A stretch of 64,000 bases of DNA from Chryseobacterium potabilaquae. GTDB lineage: Bacteria > Bacteroidota > Bacteroidia > Flavobacteriales > Weeksellaceae. The stretch is from assembly GCF_902728265.1 (NCBI RefSeq), contig NZ_CACVBR010000007.1, positions 1 to 64,000 on the forward strand, written 5' to 3'. Below the pieces are notes generated by a model. It was not told where the DNA came from, did not search any database, and saw nothing but the letters and a program-made list of their open reading frames with translations. Shown here piece by piece: positions 45,919 through 54,865 of this stretch (positions are counted from its first letter, which is position 1; each line of letters begins with the position of its first letter). The translations under genes were made by a program, and so were the position numbers.

Positions 45919-46577
45919 TACATCAAATCACTTCCGTTGATGGTATATATTTTGTGTTTATTATGAAAATCAATAAGCCCTGCCAATGTTTTAATTTGAA
46001 GCTTCTCAAAAATTCGTCTTTTATAGATACTTACTGTGGATTGATGAATTTCTAATAGATTAGCTATTTCTAAAATTCCATTTCCTTCTATTAAATGATA
46101 ATACACCTCCCTTTCTCTTTCCGACAAGCTATCTAACAAACTCCGAGGATACATACTTCCCGCTTTCATCGTATGGATTAAATCATACAGCAATTCCTGC
46201 TGATAATAATAACCTATATTAAAAATAGATTCTATAGCTTCATGAATTTTTTCCTTACTATATGATTTATAGAGATAAGCCTGAGCTCCTCCACATAAAT
46301 AAGGGAAAACCAAATTCTCATTACTCTCTGTAAAAACCATAATTTTAAGATCCGGGTTGAACTCTTTTAGTTTTTGGATACTCGGCTCAAAAATGTTCCC
46401 GAATATTTTAATCTCCAAAATGAGAAGATCATAATGATTATGTTTAAGCCTTTCTAAAAGCTCTTTCTCATCCTTAACATGTTCAATCAAAATATCCTTA
46501 CTGATACATTTTAATATGAATGTGGTTCCGTTTACTGATACAGAATGGTTGTCAGCAATAAGTACTATTTTATTCAT
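45918..46577 (-). CDS. LuxR-type response regulator with Glu in place of the phospho-acceptor Asp
   Basis: 219 residues. The receiver domain (1-120) keeps D9, T83 and K104 but has E55 in LLILEIK where the phosphorylated aspartate normally lies, and N10 instead of the second acidic residue. The C-terminal HTH (about 149-205: LSEREREVYYHLIEGNGILEIANLLEIHQSTVSIYKRRIFEKL) is a standard NarL/LuxR output. Glutamate can mimic phospho-aspartate, so the protein may be constitutively active or controlled by other means. It overlaps the next HTH gene by 1 nt. Confidence 0.85.
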   Translation of the reverse strand: MNKIVLIADNHSVSVNGTTFILKCISKDILIEHVKDEKELLERLKHNHYDLLILEIKIFGNIFEPSIQKLKEFNPDLKIMVFTESNENLVFPYLCGGAQAYLYKSYSKEKIHEAIESIFNIGYYYQQELLYDLIHTMKAGSMYPRSLLDSLSEREREVYYHLIEGNGILEIANLLEIHQSTVSIYKRRIFEKLQIKTLAGLIDFHNKHKIYTINGSDLM

Positions 46578-46635
46578 TAGATTTTTTGTTTTTATATTGA
46601 TATTTAATAGAGATTCATTAATACAGAACTCTATT

Positions 46636-47784
46636 TTATAAGATCCCTTCTAGTTGTTCACAAGCATATTCATCATATTGACTAAAATCAAGAGACTTTA
46701 AATTCTTATCAAGATGGGTCACAAAATCCGTATCTAATAAGAATTTTTTAATCCCTTTCTTTAATCCATATTTTGAAAAGTTGATCAATAAACCGGTTTT
46801 GTCTTGAAAAATCCTTCCTTTGGAGTCCAAATCATACGTACTAATTACAGGCTTACCCAATATTATTGCTTCTTCAACGCATAAAGAATAAGCTCTATAA
46901 CAAAGCGGTTGAATATAACAAGTAGCTTTTACGATGTATGGATAAGGATTCTCCTTATTTCCCAAAAGATGAAAGCTATTTTCTATTCCTAATGATTTGA
47001 TTTTTTTCTTCAAAGAACTATAATCCGGGCCATCGCCTATCACTATAATGCGATGATCTATACCCTCCTTCATTAATTCCCAATGTGCTTCTATTAGTAC
47101 ATTGTATCCATTCTGATAATCCAAACTTCCCACCGACACAAAAGTGGTAGAGTCTTGATTTTGGAATAATTGATCATCCCCTAAAGGCTCAAGAGAGCGG
47201 TATTTAATTTCTTCCACATTATATAGATTTCGAATACAAATTCCGTTGTACACTTCCGTACCTAGACACCTCTCTACATGTGATTTTGTACTATGAGAAA
47301 TAAAAATCGTCATATCGCATTGGTGTGTTAATGATAATAATTGCTTTCTATCCATTTTTGAATCAAGGCACTTATCGGAATAAAACCAATTAATTTTTCT
47401 AGACTTCTTAAAGGGACTCTTGATAAGATCTTCTAGCACCGAATCCATCATCGCAATCTCAATATCAGGAGTCGGCATATCTATTTTTCTCATAAACCAC
47501 TTAGGAAAATGATGATACATGGCAAGTTTAGTTCTTCTTAATACTCCTCTAAAAAAACTTAGCCCTATATTAGGTTTATAAAATTCTTCTCCTTTTGCTA
47601 TAAAAAACACAGGAATATGGGCAGGAACGGCTTTCAATAAATCTCCTTGGAAAATATCCAGAAGAACCAGGGGCTCATATTTTTTGATATCTAAAGAATT
47701 GAGAATACTTAATAGTATATTTTGCCGCTCACCCCTTTCCATGGAGTAAATACGAAAAAGAACTCTTTTTCTCATAGTTTTCAA
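46636..47784 (-). CDS. Family 4-type glycosyltransferase
   Basis: 382 residues, GT-B fold, no signal peptide. The C-terminal half has the GT4 pattern: TTFVSVGSLDYQNGYNVLIEA, HRIIVIGDGPDYSSLKKKIKSLGI, FHLLGNKENPYPYIVKATCYIQP and SLCVEEAIILGKPVIST, where the Glu pair binds the nucleotide sugar. It probably adds a sugar to a surface polysaccharide, glycolipid or glycoprotein; donor and acceptor are unknown. First gene of the regulator operon, 58 nt before the LuxR-type gene. Confidence 0.88.
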   Translation of the reverse strand: MKTMRKRVLFRIYSMERGERQNILLSILNSLDIKKYEPLVLLDIFQGDLLKAVPAHIPVFFIAKGEEFYKPNIGLSFFRGVLRRTKLAMYHHFPKWFMRKIDMPTPDIEIAMMDSVLEDLIKSPFKKSRKINWFYSDKCLDSKMDRKQLLSLTHQCDMTIFISHSTKSHVERCLGTEVYNGICIRNLYNVEEIKYRSLEPLGDDQLFQNQDSTTFVSVGSLDYQNGYNVLIEAHWELMKEGIDHRIIVIGDGPDYSSLKKKIKSLGIENSFHLLGNKENPYPYIVKATCYIQPLCYRAYSLCVEEAIILGKPVISTYDLDSKGRIFQDKTGLLINFSKYGLKKGIKKFLLDTDFVTHLDKNLKSLDFSQYDEYACEQLEGIL

Positions 47785-48261
47785 TGATTAGTTTTTATAT
47801 AAGTAGTATAAAATAATATATTCATTATCAATGTATATCGAAATAAAAGAATAGACATAAATCATTTTAAATCAAAATATTACAATCAATTATATTTTTA
47901 TTATAAATACTTCAACTGGTTTTATCACTTATCCATAAAACTATTTATACAAAGACATTCAATCACTAAACATCATCATTTCTATTTTTGCCATTTCGTT
48001 CCGATATCTTTAGAAATAAATTGTATTTACCCCTACCTGGGCGCTAAACAATATTTATTCATAAGAATATCACTAAGAAATTGGTTTTTCTCATTATATA
48101 ATTAAAATTTAGATGGATAAAAGTTTTTATTTGTTTTTATAATAAGCTTCACTACACCCCAAAAAAGGAGCATGGATAAAAAGATTATTTTTAATCATTA
48201 TTAGAATTTATATATTCATTCATACTACAAATAATATTAATGATTTCTTCTATTGATAAAA
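47785..48261. other. AT-rich intergenic region
   Basis: Upstream of the glycosyltransferase and downstream of the truncated paralog. No supported gene. Confidence 0.45.
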
Positions 48262-48288
48262 TCCGAGGACTAAAGTTTAGCCCTCGGA
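48262..48288 (-). terminator. 3' hairpin of the truncated paralog (TCCGAGG/CCTCGGA)
   Basis: Stem TCCGAGG-x-CTAAA / TTTAG-x-CCTCGGA; on the minus strand TTTT follows. It lies about 130 nt past the stop of the 144-residue gene and resembles, with CCGAGG for CCAAGG, the hairpins behind the full-length paralogs. Confidence 0.65.
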
Positions 48289-48416
48289 TAAGAGAACTTG
48301 ATAATTATTACAAGGGAATAAATCCCTAACTCAAACCTTCGTTCTATAGACGCAAAATAACAATACGTCCATAAATACCAAGAAATTAACAACTTTACAT
48401 AAACCTTTCTCCGGGT

Positions 48417-48851
48417 TTAGGGCTTCGGAGAACAAGCATCTAAAAGAAGAGGTCTCCAAGTACCTCCTGTCAGACTCGTGGATGGATTATCATAATACCA
48501 ATATCCTCTACACAATCCTCCTTCAGTAGCGCCTACTCCGGCCGTTCCGGAAGCTGCTGTATTAAAAACCAGGAATCCATCAAAATGAGAAGGATAAGCA
48601 CTGGGATCATCTGTTGAAGGACCTGAAAATGAAGTAAATGTGGTCAAATCCATACGAGGATGCAATAATCCCTTTCCTACATTCGGAGACAAATTATACT
48701 CCGGATTGGAAGATGCATCAATAAATGCGGAACTATTAGGTGCAACCGTATTAAGTATACTATTAGAAATTCTTACTTGTCCATAATAATACCCTACTGA
48801 AAGTAAAAAAACAACAGTAAGTATCTTTTTTAAATTAAATTTATTTTCCAT
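48417..48851 (-). CDS. Truncated paralog: N-terminal domain of the FISUMP surface family only
   Basis: 144 residues with a signal peptide. It matches the first 140 residues of the three paralogs to the right almost throughout (GQVRISNSILNTVAPNSSAF, IDASSNPEYNLS, then GTAGVGATEGGLCRGYWYYDNPS and GGTWRPL). It stops right after this domain with DACSPKP, so it lacks the Ig-like and FISUMP parts. The end is clean, so it may be a functional short form and not a pseudogene. It has its own hairpin downstream and a related 5' leader. Confidence 0.75.
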   Translation of the reverse strand: MENKFNLKKILTVVFLLSVGYYYGQVRISNSILNTVAPNSSAFIDASSNPEYNLSPNVGKGLLHPRMDLTTFTSFSGPSTDDPSAYPSHFDGFLVFNTAASGTAGVGATEGGLCRGYWYYDNPSTSLTGGTWRPLLLDACSPKP

Positions 48852-49184
48852 GTTTTTTATATTTTGCTATTAATAATACAGGATATATTACCTGATTCAT
48901 TCAGCATCAATATTCATATAGCTACGTGAATAATGATGGGTGTCAACATGACGAAAACACACGTTTTTAATTTTATATCCCAAGCCATCTTTTATAGATT
49001 ATATTCCATAAAAAGATATGCCCATTCATTACTCTCACAAGTAATCAGATTATCATATAAAACAATCTCTTAGATTACTTGTCCCTATTCCGGCCTGCCC
49101 ATATGCAATGGTCCAAAAAACGCAATAGGTAATTTATAATTCTTTTTTTCATTGTTATGAGATAGTGTAAAAGAGATCCAAGAG
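48852..49184. other. Leader and spacer between truncated and first full-length paralog
   Basis: No gene. The stretch next to 48851 is homologous to the leaders of the paralogs at 50984 and 52886 (pattern ACAG...TATATTA.CTG on the plus strand). Confidence 0.5.
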
Positions 49185-49227
49185 CCAAGGATCAGCCCTT
49201 GGAAAACTCAATTACGATAAAAATTTA
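49185..49227 (-). repeat. Paralog 3' element, copy 1 (hairpin plus conserved 3' UTR)
   Basis: CCAAGG-ATCAGC-CCTTGG hairpin joined to the conserved tract CAATTACGATAAAAATTTA. It lies 42 nt past the stop at 49269 and is a probable terminator on the minus strand. Confidence 0.75.
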
Positions 49228-49268
49228 CTTTTTATCTCTATCTTAATTTTTTATAACAAATTTCAATT

Positions 49269-50984
49269 CTATTCCGAAATACAACGTATTGGACTTCCAT
49301 TAGACCTAAACATACCATTCGAAATACTACCTGTAGTCTGTGTAAAGTAAAGTCCATACGCATGATCAATCGCACCTCCAAATGCTGGTGTACTACTAAA
49401 ATAATGGGCACCTACACCTAAGTCATAAATTTGCCCATTGAGTGAACCTCCACTTCTTCTACGAACTCCACTAGCCGGAAAAGTTATATGATTATTAGTA
49501 CTTGGACAAGTTAATACAAGAGCCGCTCCTTGATATATAAATGTGCTTGGGTCAGTAGCCCATGTTCCTATACGACTTGGCGTGTTATTATTTATTAGAA
49601 TATTGAATTCTGTAGATGTTGGCACACGGAACCCTGAAGGACACGGGTCATTAGCAAAATTTTTACTAGGGAGACCTTCGCTTCCTACGTTCCAAGCATT
49701 ATCCGGGATAGCATTGGAATCATTCCAACCAGGCTGAGGACCTAAGTCATTGCCCGTACCCCTTACAGCACTTCTTCCCCATTGATAATAATTACCTATG
49801 CTATTTACGGTAGGATTATCTGGATTACTTGGATCCGCTCCGACATTCGACTTTTTCCAAACTTTACTTGAACCACACATTACAACTTCATCAGGGTTAA
49901 TAGGAGTTCCCCCAACAACAGTTCTTGTAAAAGAACAAACTTGCCCTTGAAAAACAAAAACAAAAGTCGCTGTTCCTGAATTAACAGTTTGTCCGCTAAT
50001 ATCAAATATTAATTGATGATCACTCATTTGACCTGCTCGCAAAGTAGCAACTAACCCCAATACTTGACCACTCGAAGGAATTGTTTGACTCCCGTAAGTT
50101 CCAGTTCCTCCGGTAAATGGAATAATAGTATAATACGTACCCGGGAACAAAGGAGGATTCAAACTTTGAGGAATATTTGGATTCGCCAGAGGATAATGTA
50201 TAGCTCCACTACAGTTTAGCACAACCGGAGATGATTCCGGGGCAACTGTCACCTGCAAATCACAAGCTTGCCCTCCAAATGAAATCGCAAAATGCGCTAT
50301 ACCTGAAGAACTTGGTGTTCCTGCAATCATATAAGTTAAAGAACCATTTCCATTCGCTAAGGTCCCGGCTTGTAAAGTAGCAGTAAGTCCCGTTACTGTA
50401 GTAGAAGGAATAGCGGTTCCCGCAGGATAAGCTACTCCATTACCTCCCGTATAAGGAACTTGTACACTTACTCCAGAAGCAACTGCCCCTTGAGTAAGAG
50501 TTCCTGTAACAATAGCTCCTGGACAATTAAGCACTGTAACTATAGGATTCGTTGGGGAACATAAATCTGGTCGAAATGGTCTCCATGTTCCTCCTGCATC
50601 AGAAGACGAAGAGGGATTATCATAGTACCAAAACCCCCTACACAATGTTCCTTCTGTAGCTCCAACCCCGGCTGTCCCGGAAGTAGCCGTATTAAAAACC
50701 ATAAACCCATCATAATAAGAAGGATAAGAATTAGGTATTCCTACCGGTAATCCGGAAAACTGCATAAAAGTTGTCAAATCCGTACGTGGATATAATAATC
50801 CCTTTCCTACATTCGTAGACAAATTATACTCCGGATTGGAGGATGCATCAATAAATGCAGAACTATTAGGCGCTACCGTATTAAGTATACTATTAGATAT
50901 TCTTACCTGGCCATAAAAACAACTTGCCAATAGTACAAAAACTATAGGAAGTATCTTCTCTAGATTAATAAATTTGTTTTTCAT
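49269..50984 (-). CDS. FISUMP-domain secreted surface protein, paralog 1
   Basis: 571 residues from the ATG at 50984; the frame extends to a TTG at 51011, which is unlikely. A signal peptide ending in FYGQ is followed by the N-domain (about 20-150), two Ig-like repeats (about 155-250 and 255-360) and a C-terminal FISUMP domain (about 365-571: VVMCGSSKVWKKSNVG, GNYYQWGR, NDPCPSGFRVPTSTEFN, final SPIRCISE). FISUMP domains are named from Fibrobacter major paralogous proteins; their ligand role is not established. It lacks a T9SS tail. It resembles paralog 3 in the middle and paralog 2 at the C-terminus. Confidence 0.85.
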   Translation of the reverse strand: MKNKFINLEKILPIVFVLLASCFYGQVRISNSILNTVAPNSSAFIDASSNPEYNLSTNVGKGLLYPRTDLTTFMQFSGLPVGIPNSYPSYYDGFMVFNTATSGTAGVGATEGTLCRGFWYYDNPSSSSDAGGTWRPFRPDLCSPTNPIVTVLNCPGAIVTGTLTQGAVASGVSVQVPYTGGNGVAYPAGTAIPSTTVTGLTATLQAGTLANGNGSLTYMIAGTPSSSGIAHFAISFGGQACDLQVTVAPESSPVVLNCSGAIHYPLANPNIPQSLNPPLFPGTYYTIIPFTGGTGTYGSQTIPSSGQVLGLVATLRAGQMSDHQLIFDISGQTVNSGTATFVFVFQGQVCSFTRTVVGGTPINPDEVVMCGSSKVWKKSNVGADPSNPDNPTVNSIGNYYQWGRSAVRGTGNDLGPQPGWNDSNAIPDNAWNVGSEGLPSKNFANDPCPSGFRVPTSTEFNILINNNTPSRIGTWATDPSTFIYQGAALVLTCPSTNNHITFPASGVRRRSGGSLNGQIYDLGVGAHYFSSTPAFGGAIDHAYGLYFTQTTGSISNGMFRSNGSPIRCISE

Positions 50985-51088
50985 ATTATTAAGTTTTATT
51001 ATTAAATACAACAGAGTATATTAACTGTTTAATTTAGCATACATATTTTTTGGGTTCTTTAATTACTTTAAATACTGTAAAAGAAAAT

Positions 51089-51144
51089 CCAAGGGCTAGG
51101 GGCAAAATAAAGCCCTTGGAAAACTCAATTACGATAAAAATTTA
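51089..51144 (-). repeat. Paralog 3' element, copy 2
   Basis: CCAAGGGCT / AGCCCTTGG perfect 9-bp stem, then CAATTACGATAAAAATTTA; 27 nt past the stop at 51171. On the minus strand the stem is followed by ATTTTCTTTT, a good terminator. Confidence 0.8.
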
Positions 51145-51170
51145 TTTTGTTATCACTATTTTTTATATTT

Positions 51171-52886
51171 TTATTCTGAAATACACCGTATGGGAGTTGC
51201 ATTCGCTCGGAACAGACCTCCTGCATTCCCTCCTAAAGTCTCTGTAAAACGAATCGCATCTGCGCTTTCATAAAAAGCTCCAGATAAAGCTGTACTACTA
51301 AAATAATTAACAGATGACCCAAAACCATAAATTTGCCCATTGAGTGAAGCTCCCTGTTTTCTACGAACTCCACCAGCAGGAAAAGTAATACGATTATTAG
51401 TAGCTGGGCAAGTGAACACAACAGCCGTTCCTCTATATGCAGTCATATCTACACTAGAATTCCATACTCCAATACGACTTACCGTGTTATTATTTATTAG
51501 GATATTAAATTCTGTAGCTGTTGGCACACGGAATCCTGCAGGACAAGGATCATTAGCCAAGTTTTTACTAGGAACAGCCTCGCTACCTACATTCCATGAG
51601 TTATCAGGGATATAAGGAGAGTCGTTCCAACCCGGCTGAGGACCTAAATCGGTGCCCGTACCTCTTACAGTATTTCTTCCCCATTGATAATAATTACCTA
51701 TACTATTTACGGTAGGATTATCCGGATTACTTGTATCTGCTCCAACATTAGACTTTTTCCACACTTTACTTGAACCACACATTACAACTTCACCTGGGTT
51801 AACAGGAGTTCCCCCAACAACACTTCTTGTAAAAGAACAAACTTGCCCTTGAAAAGTAAAAACAAAAGTTGCTGTTCCTGAATTAACAGTTTGTCCGCTA
51901 ATATCAAATACTAATTGATGATCACTCATTTGACCTGCTCGCAAAGTAGCAACTAACCCCAATACTTCACCTACCGAAGAAATTGTTTGACTCCCGTAAG
52001 TTCCAGTTCCTCCTGTAAATGGTATAATAGTATAATACGTACCTGGGAACAAAGGAGGGTTCAAACTTTGAGGAATATTTGGATTCGCCAGAGGATAATG
52101 GATAGCTCCACTACAGTTTAGCACAACCGGAGATGATACCGGGGCAACCGTCACCTGTAAATCACAATTTTGACCTCCCAATGAAATCGCAAAATGCGCT
52201 ATACCTGAAGAACTTGGTGTTCCTGCAATCGTATAAGTCAAAGTACCATTTCCATTCGCTAAAGTCCCGGCTTGTAAAGTAGCAGTAAGTCCTGTTACTG
52301 TAGTAGATGGAATAGCGGTTCCCGCAGGATAAGCCACTCCATTACCTCCTGTATAAGGAACTTGTACACTTACGCCAGAAGCAACTGCTCCTTGTGTAAG
52401 CGTTCCTGTAACAGTAGCCCCTGAGCAATTAAGAGCTGTAACTACTGGAGGATTTGTTGAGGAGCACAAATCCGCTCGAAACGGCCTCCATGTTCCTCCT
52501 GTAACAGAAGAAGATGGATTATCATAATACCAAAATCCTCTACACAATGTTCCAGCCGTAGCTCCAACCCCGGCTGTCCCAGAAGTAGCCGTATTAAAAA
52601 GCATAAATCCATCATAATAAGAAGGATAGGAATTGGGAATTCCAACCGGCAAGCCGGAAAAAGAAGTAAAGGTTGTTAAATCCGTACGAGGATACAACAA
52701 TCCTTTACCTACATTCGTAGATAAATTATACTCCGGATTAGAGGAGGCATCAATAAAGGCAGAACTATTGGGAGCGACCGTGTTAAGGATACTATTAGAA
52801 ATTCTTACCTGACCATAAAAAGAACTTACCAATAGTACAAAAACTAGAGGAAGGCTCTTCTTTAGGGTAATAAATTTATTTTTCAT
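51171..52886 (-). CDS. FISUMP-domain secreted surface protein, paralog 2
   Basis: 571 residues with the same architecture as paralog 1: signal peptide ending FYGQ, N-domain, two Ig-like repeats and a C-terminal FISUMP domain ending TPIRCISE. Substitutions concentrate in the C-terminal 200 residues, as expected for an exposed region. The N-terminal third is most like paralog 3 and the FISUMP domain most like paralog 1. No TAnnTTTG promoter is visible within about 100 bp upstream of the ATG. Confidence 0.85.
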   Translation of the reverse strand: MKNKFITLKKSLPLVFVLLVSSFYGQVRISNSILNTVAPNSSAFIDASSNPEYNLSTNVGKGLLYPRTDLTTFTSFSGLPVGIPNSYPSYYDGFMLFNTATSGTAGVGATAGTLCRGFWYYDNPSSSVTGGTWRPFRADLCSSTNPPVVTALNCSGATVTGTLTQGAVASGVSVQVPYTGGNGVAYPAGTAIPSTTVTGLTATLQAGTLANGNGTLTYTIAGTPSSSGIAHFAISLGGQNCDLQVTVAPVSSPVVLNCSGAIHYPLANPNIPQSLNPPLFPGTYYTIIPFTGGTGTYGSQTISSVGEVLGLVATLRAGQMSDHQLVFDISGQTVNSGTATFVFTFQGQVCSFTRSVVGGTPVNPGEVVMCGSSKVWKKSNVGADTSNPDNPTVNSIGNYYQWGRNTVRGTGTDLGPQPGWNDSPYIPDNSWNVGSEAVPSKNLANDPCPAGFRVPTATEFNILINNNTVSRIGVWNSSVDMTAYRGTAVVFTCPATNNRITFPAGGVRRKQGASLNGQIYGFGSSVNYFSSTALSGAFYESADAIRFTETLGGNAGGLFRANATPIRCISE

Positions 52887-53069
52887 TTTAAGTTTTTCTA
52901 TTAAATACGACAGTATAAATTAGCTGACTCAGTCAACATCATATTCTTCCGGCTATTTCTATTTCGATCTATCCCAATGCGATGGTCTCCCAAAGTACAA
53001 TAGACAATTCTTAATTTTTTTCATCACCAATTATAATTAGAATATGTTACTATAAAAGAGTTCCAAAGG

Positions 53070-53114
53070 CCAAGGATATTAGCCCTTGGAAAACTCAATT
53101 ACGATAAAAATTTA
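53070..53114 (-). repeat. Paralog 3' element, copy 3
   Basis: CCAAGG-ATATTAG-CCCTTGG hairpin followed by CAATTACGATAAAAATTTA, 25 nt past the stop at 53140. Confidence 0.75.
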
Positions 53115-53139
53115 CATTCGTATCATTATTTTTTATATT

Positions 53140-54846
53140 TTATTCTGAGATACAACGTATTGGAGTTGCGTTACTTTTTTGCAAAGAAGCATTTGCTCGA
53201 TTCGTATTAACAGTGAAATAGAAGTTAGTTCCATAAGTGTCTGGTACTAACGGTGCAGCTGTAAAATAATAACCTGCATATCCAAGCCCATAAACAGCTC
53301 CGGGCCTCGTGGTAGTGGTTCGGTATCCTGCTGCTGGAAATGTTAATTTATTCCCATTACTAGCACACGTAAGGACGAGTGCAGCAGAAAAGTTTACAGC
53401 GTCTGCAGTAGTACTCCAAGTTCCTGTACGAGACATTATATGACTATTATTTAAAATAGTCCATTCAGTAAGTGTCGGAACGCGATAACCTGCAGGACAG
53501 GGATCATTGGCTGTATTTTTAATTGGAACAGCTTCACTTCCTAAATTCCAAGAGTTACCGGGAATATTGTTATTTGAATTCCAGCCATTTTGCGTACCTA
53601 GGTCATAAGCACTTGCTGCAACTGATCTTCTTCCCCACTGATAATAGTTTCCAACTATTGCTTGGCTTGGTACATCAGCGTTCAGGTTAGGATCAACTCC
53701 TAAATTATGTCTTTTCCATCGGCTACTAGACCCACACATTACAACTTCACCTGGATTAATAGGAGTTCCCGCAACAACAGTTCTTGTAAAAGAACAAACT
53801 TGCCCTTGAAAAACAAAAACAAAAGTTGCTGTTCCTGAATTAAGAGTTTGTCCGCTAATATCAAATATTAATTGATGATCACTCATTTGACCTGCTCGCA
53901 AAGTAGCAACTAACCCCAATACTTGACCACTCGAAGGAATTGTTTGACTCCCGTAAGTTCCAGTTCCTCCGGTAAATGGAATAATAGTATAATATGTACC
54001 TGGGAACAAAGGAGGATTCAAACTTTGAGGAATATTTGGATTCGCCAGAGGATAATGGGTAGCTCCACTACAGTTTAGCACAACCGGAGATGATACCGGG
54101 GCAACCGTCACCTGCAAATCACAAGCTTGCCCTCCAAATGAAATCGCAAAATGCGCTATACCTGAAGAACTTGGTGTTCCTGCAATCGTATAAGTTAAAG
54201 AACCATTTCCATTCGCTAAGGTTCCGGCTTGTAAAGTAGCAGTAAGTCCCGTTACTGTAGTAGAAGGAATAGCGGTTCCCGCAGGATAAGCCACTCCATT
54301 ACCTCCTGTATAAGGAACTTGTACACTTACTCCGGAAGCAGCGACTCCTTGCGTAAGAGTTCCTGTAACAGTAGCCCCTGAGCAATTAAGCGCTGTAACT
54401 ACTGGAGGATTTGTTGAGGAGCACAAATCCGGTCTAAAAGGCCTCCATGTTCCTCCTGTCACATTATTAGATGGATTATCATAATACCAAAATCCTCGGC
54501 ATAATGTTCCATCCGTAGCTCCAACCCCGGCTTTCCCGGAAGTAGCGGTATTAAAAAGCATAAATCCATCATAATAAGAAGGATAGGAATTGGGAATTCC
54601 CACCGGCATTCCGGAAAACGCAGTAAAAGTTGTTAAATCCGTACGAGGATACAACAATCCTTTACCTACATTCCTAGATAAATTATACTCCGGATTAGAG
54701 GAGGCATCAATAAAAGCTGAACTATTAGGAGCCACCGTATTAAGTATGCTATTAGAAATTCTTACCTGACCATAAAAAGAACTTACCGCTAGTAAAAAAA
54801 CTAAAGGAAGGATCTTCTTTAGGTTAACAAATTTATTTTTCATCAT
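53140..54846 (-). CDS. FISUMP-domain secreted surface protein, paralog 3
   Basis: 568 residues with a signal peptide ending in FYGQ. The N-domain and Ig-like repeats are nearly identical to those of paralogs 1 and 2, but the FISUMP domain (about 365-568) is clearly diverged: SSRWKRHNLGVDPN, GNYYQWGRRSV, NDPCPAGYRVPTLTEW, then the same end TPIRCISE. It starts 19 nt after the 203-residue gene, so both are in one transcript. This is the array member closest to the recombinase and the candidate invertible promoter. Confidence 0.85.
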   Translation of the reverse strand: MMKNKFVNLKKILPLVFLLAVSSFYGQVRISNSILNTVAPNSSAFIDASSNPEYNLSRNVGKGLLYPRTDLTTFTAFSGMPVGIPNSYPSYYDGFMLFNTATSGKAGVGATDGTLCRGFWYYDNPSNNVTGGTWRPFRPDLCSSTNPPVVTALNCSGATVTGTLTQGVAASGVSVQVPYTGGNGVAYPAGTAIPSTTVTGLTATLQAGTLANGNGSLTYTIAGTPSSSGIAHFAISFGGQACDLQVTVAPVSSPVVLNCSGATHYPLANPNIPQSLNPPLFPGTYYTIIPFTGGTGTYGSQTIPSSGQVLGLVATLRAGQMSDHQLIFDISGQTLNSGTATFVFVFQGQVCSFTRTVVAGTPINPGEVVMCGSSSRWKRHNLGVDPNLNADVPSQAIVGNYYQWGRRSVAASAYDLGTQNGWNSNNNIPGNSWNLGSEAVPIKNTANDPCPAGYRVPTLTEWTILNNSHIMSRTGTWSTTADAVNFSAALVLTCASNGNKLTFPAAGYRTTTTRPGAVYGLGYAGYYFTAAPLVPDTYGTNFYFTVNTNRANASLQKSNATPIRCISE

Positions 54847-54865
54847 TTATGTTTTGTGTTTTTTT

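Noticed and set aside
48417..54846. Diversity-generating retroelement targeting the FISUMP domains
   Set aside because: No reverse transcriptase gene or template repeat is present in the window; the differences between copies are not restricted to adenine positions.
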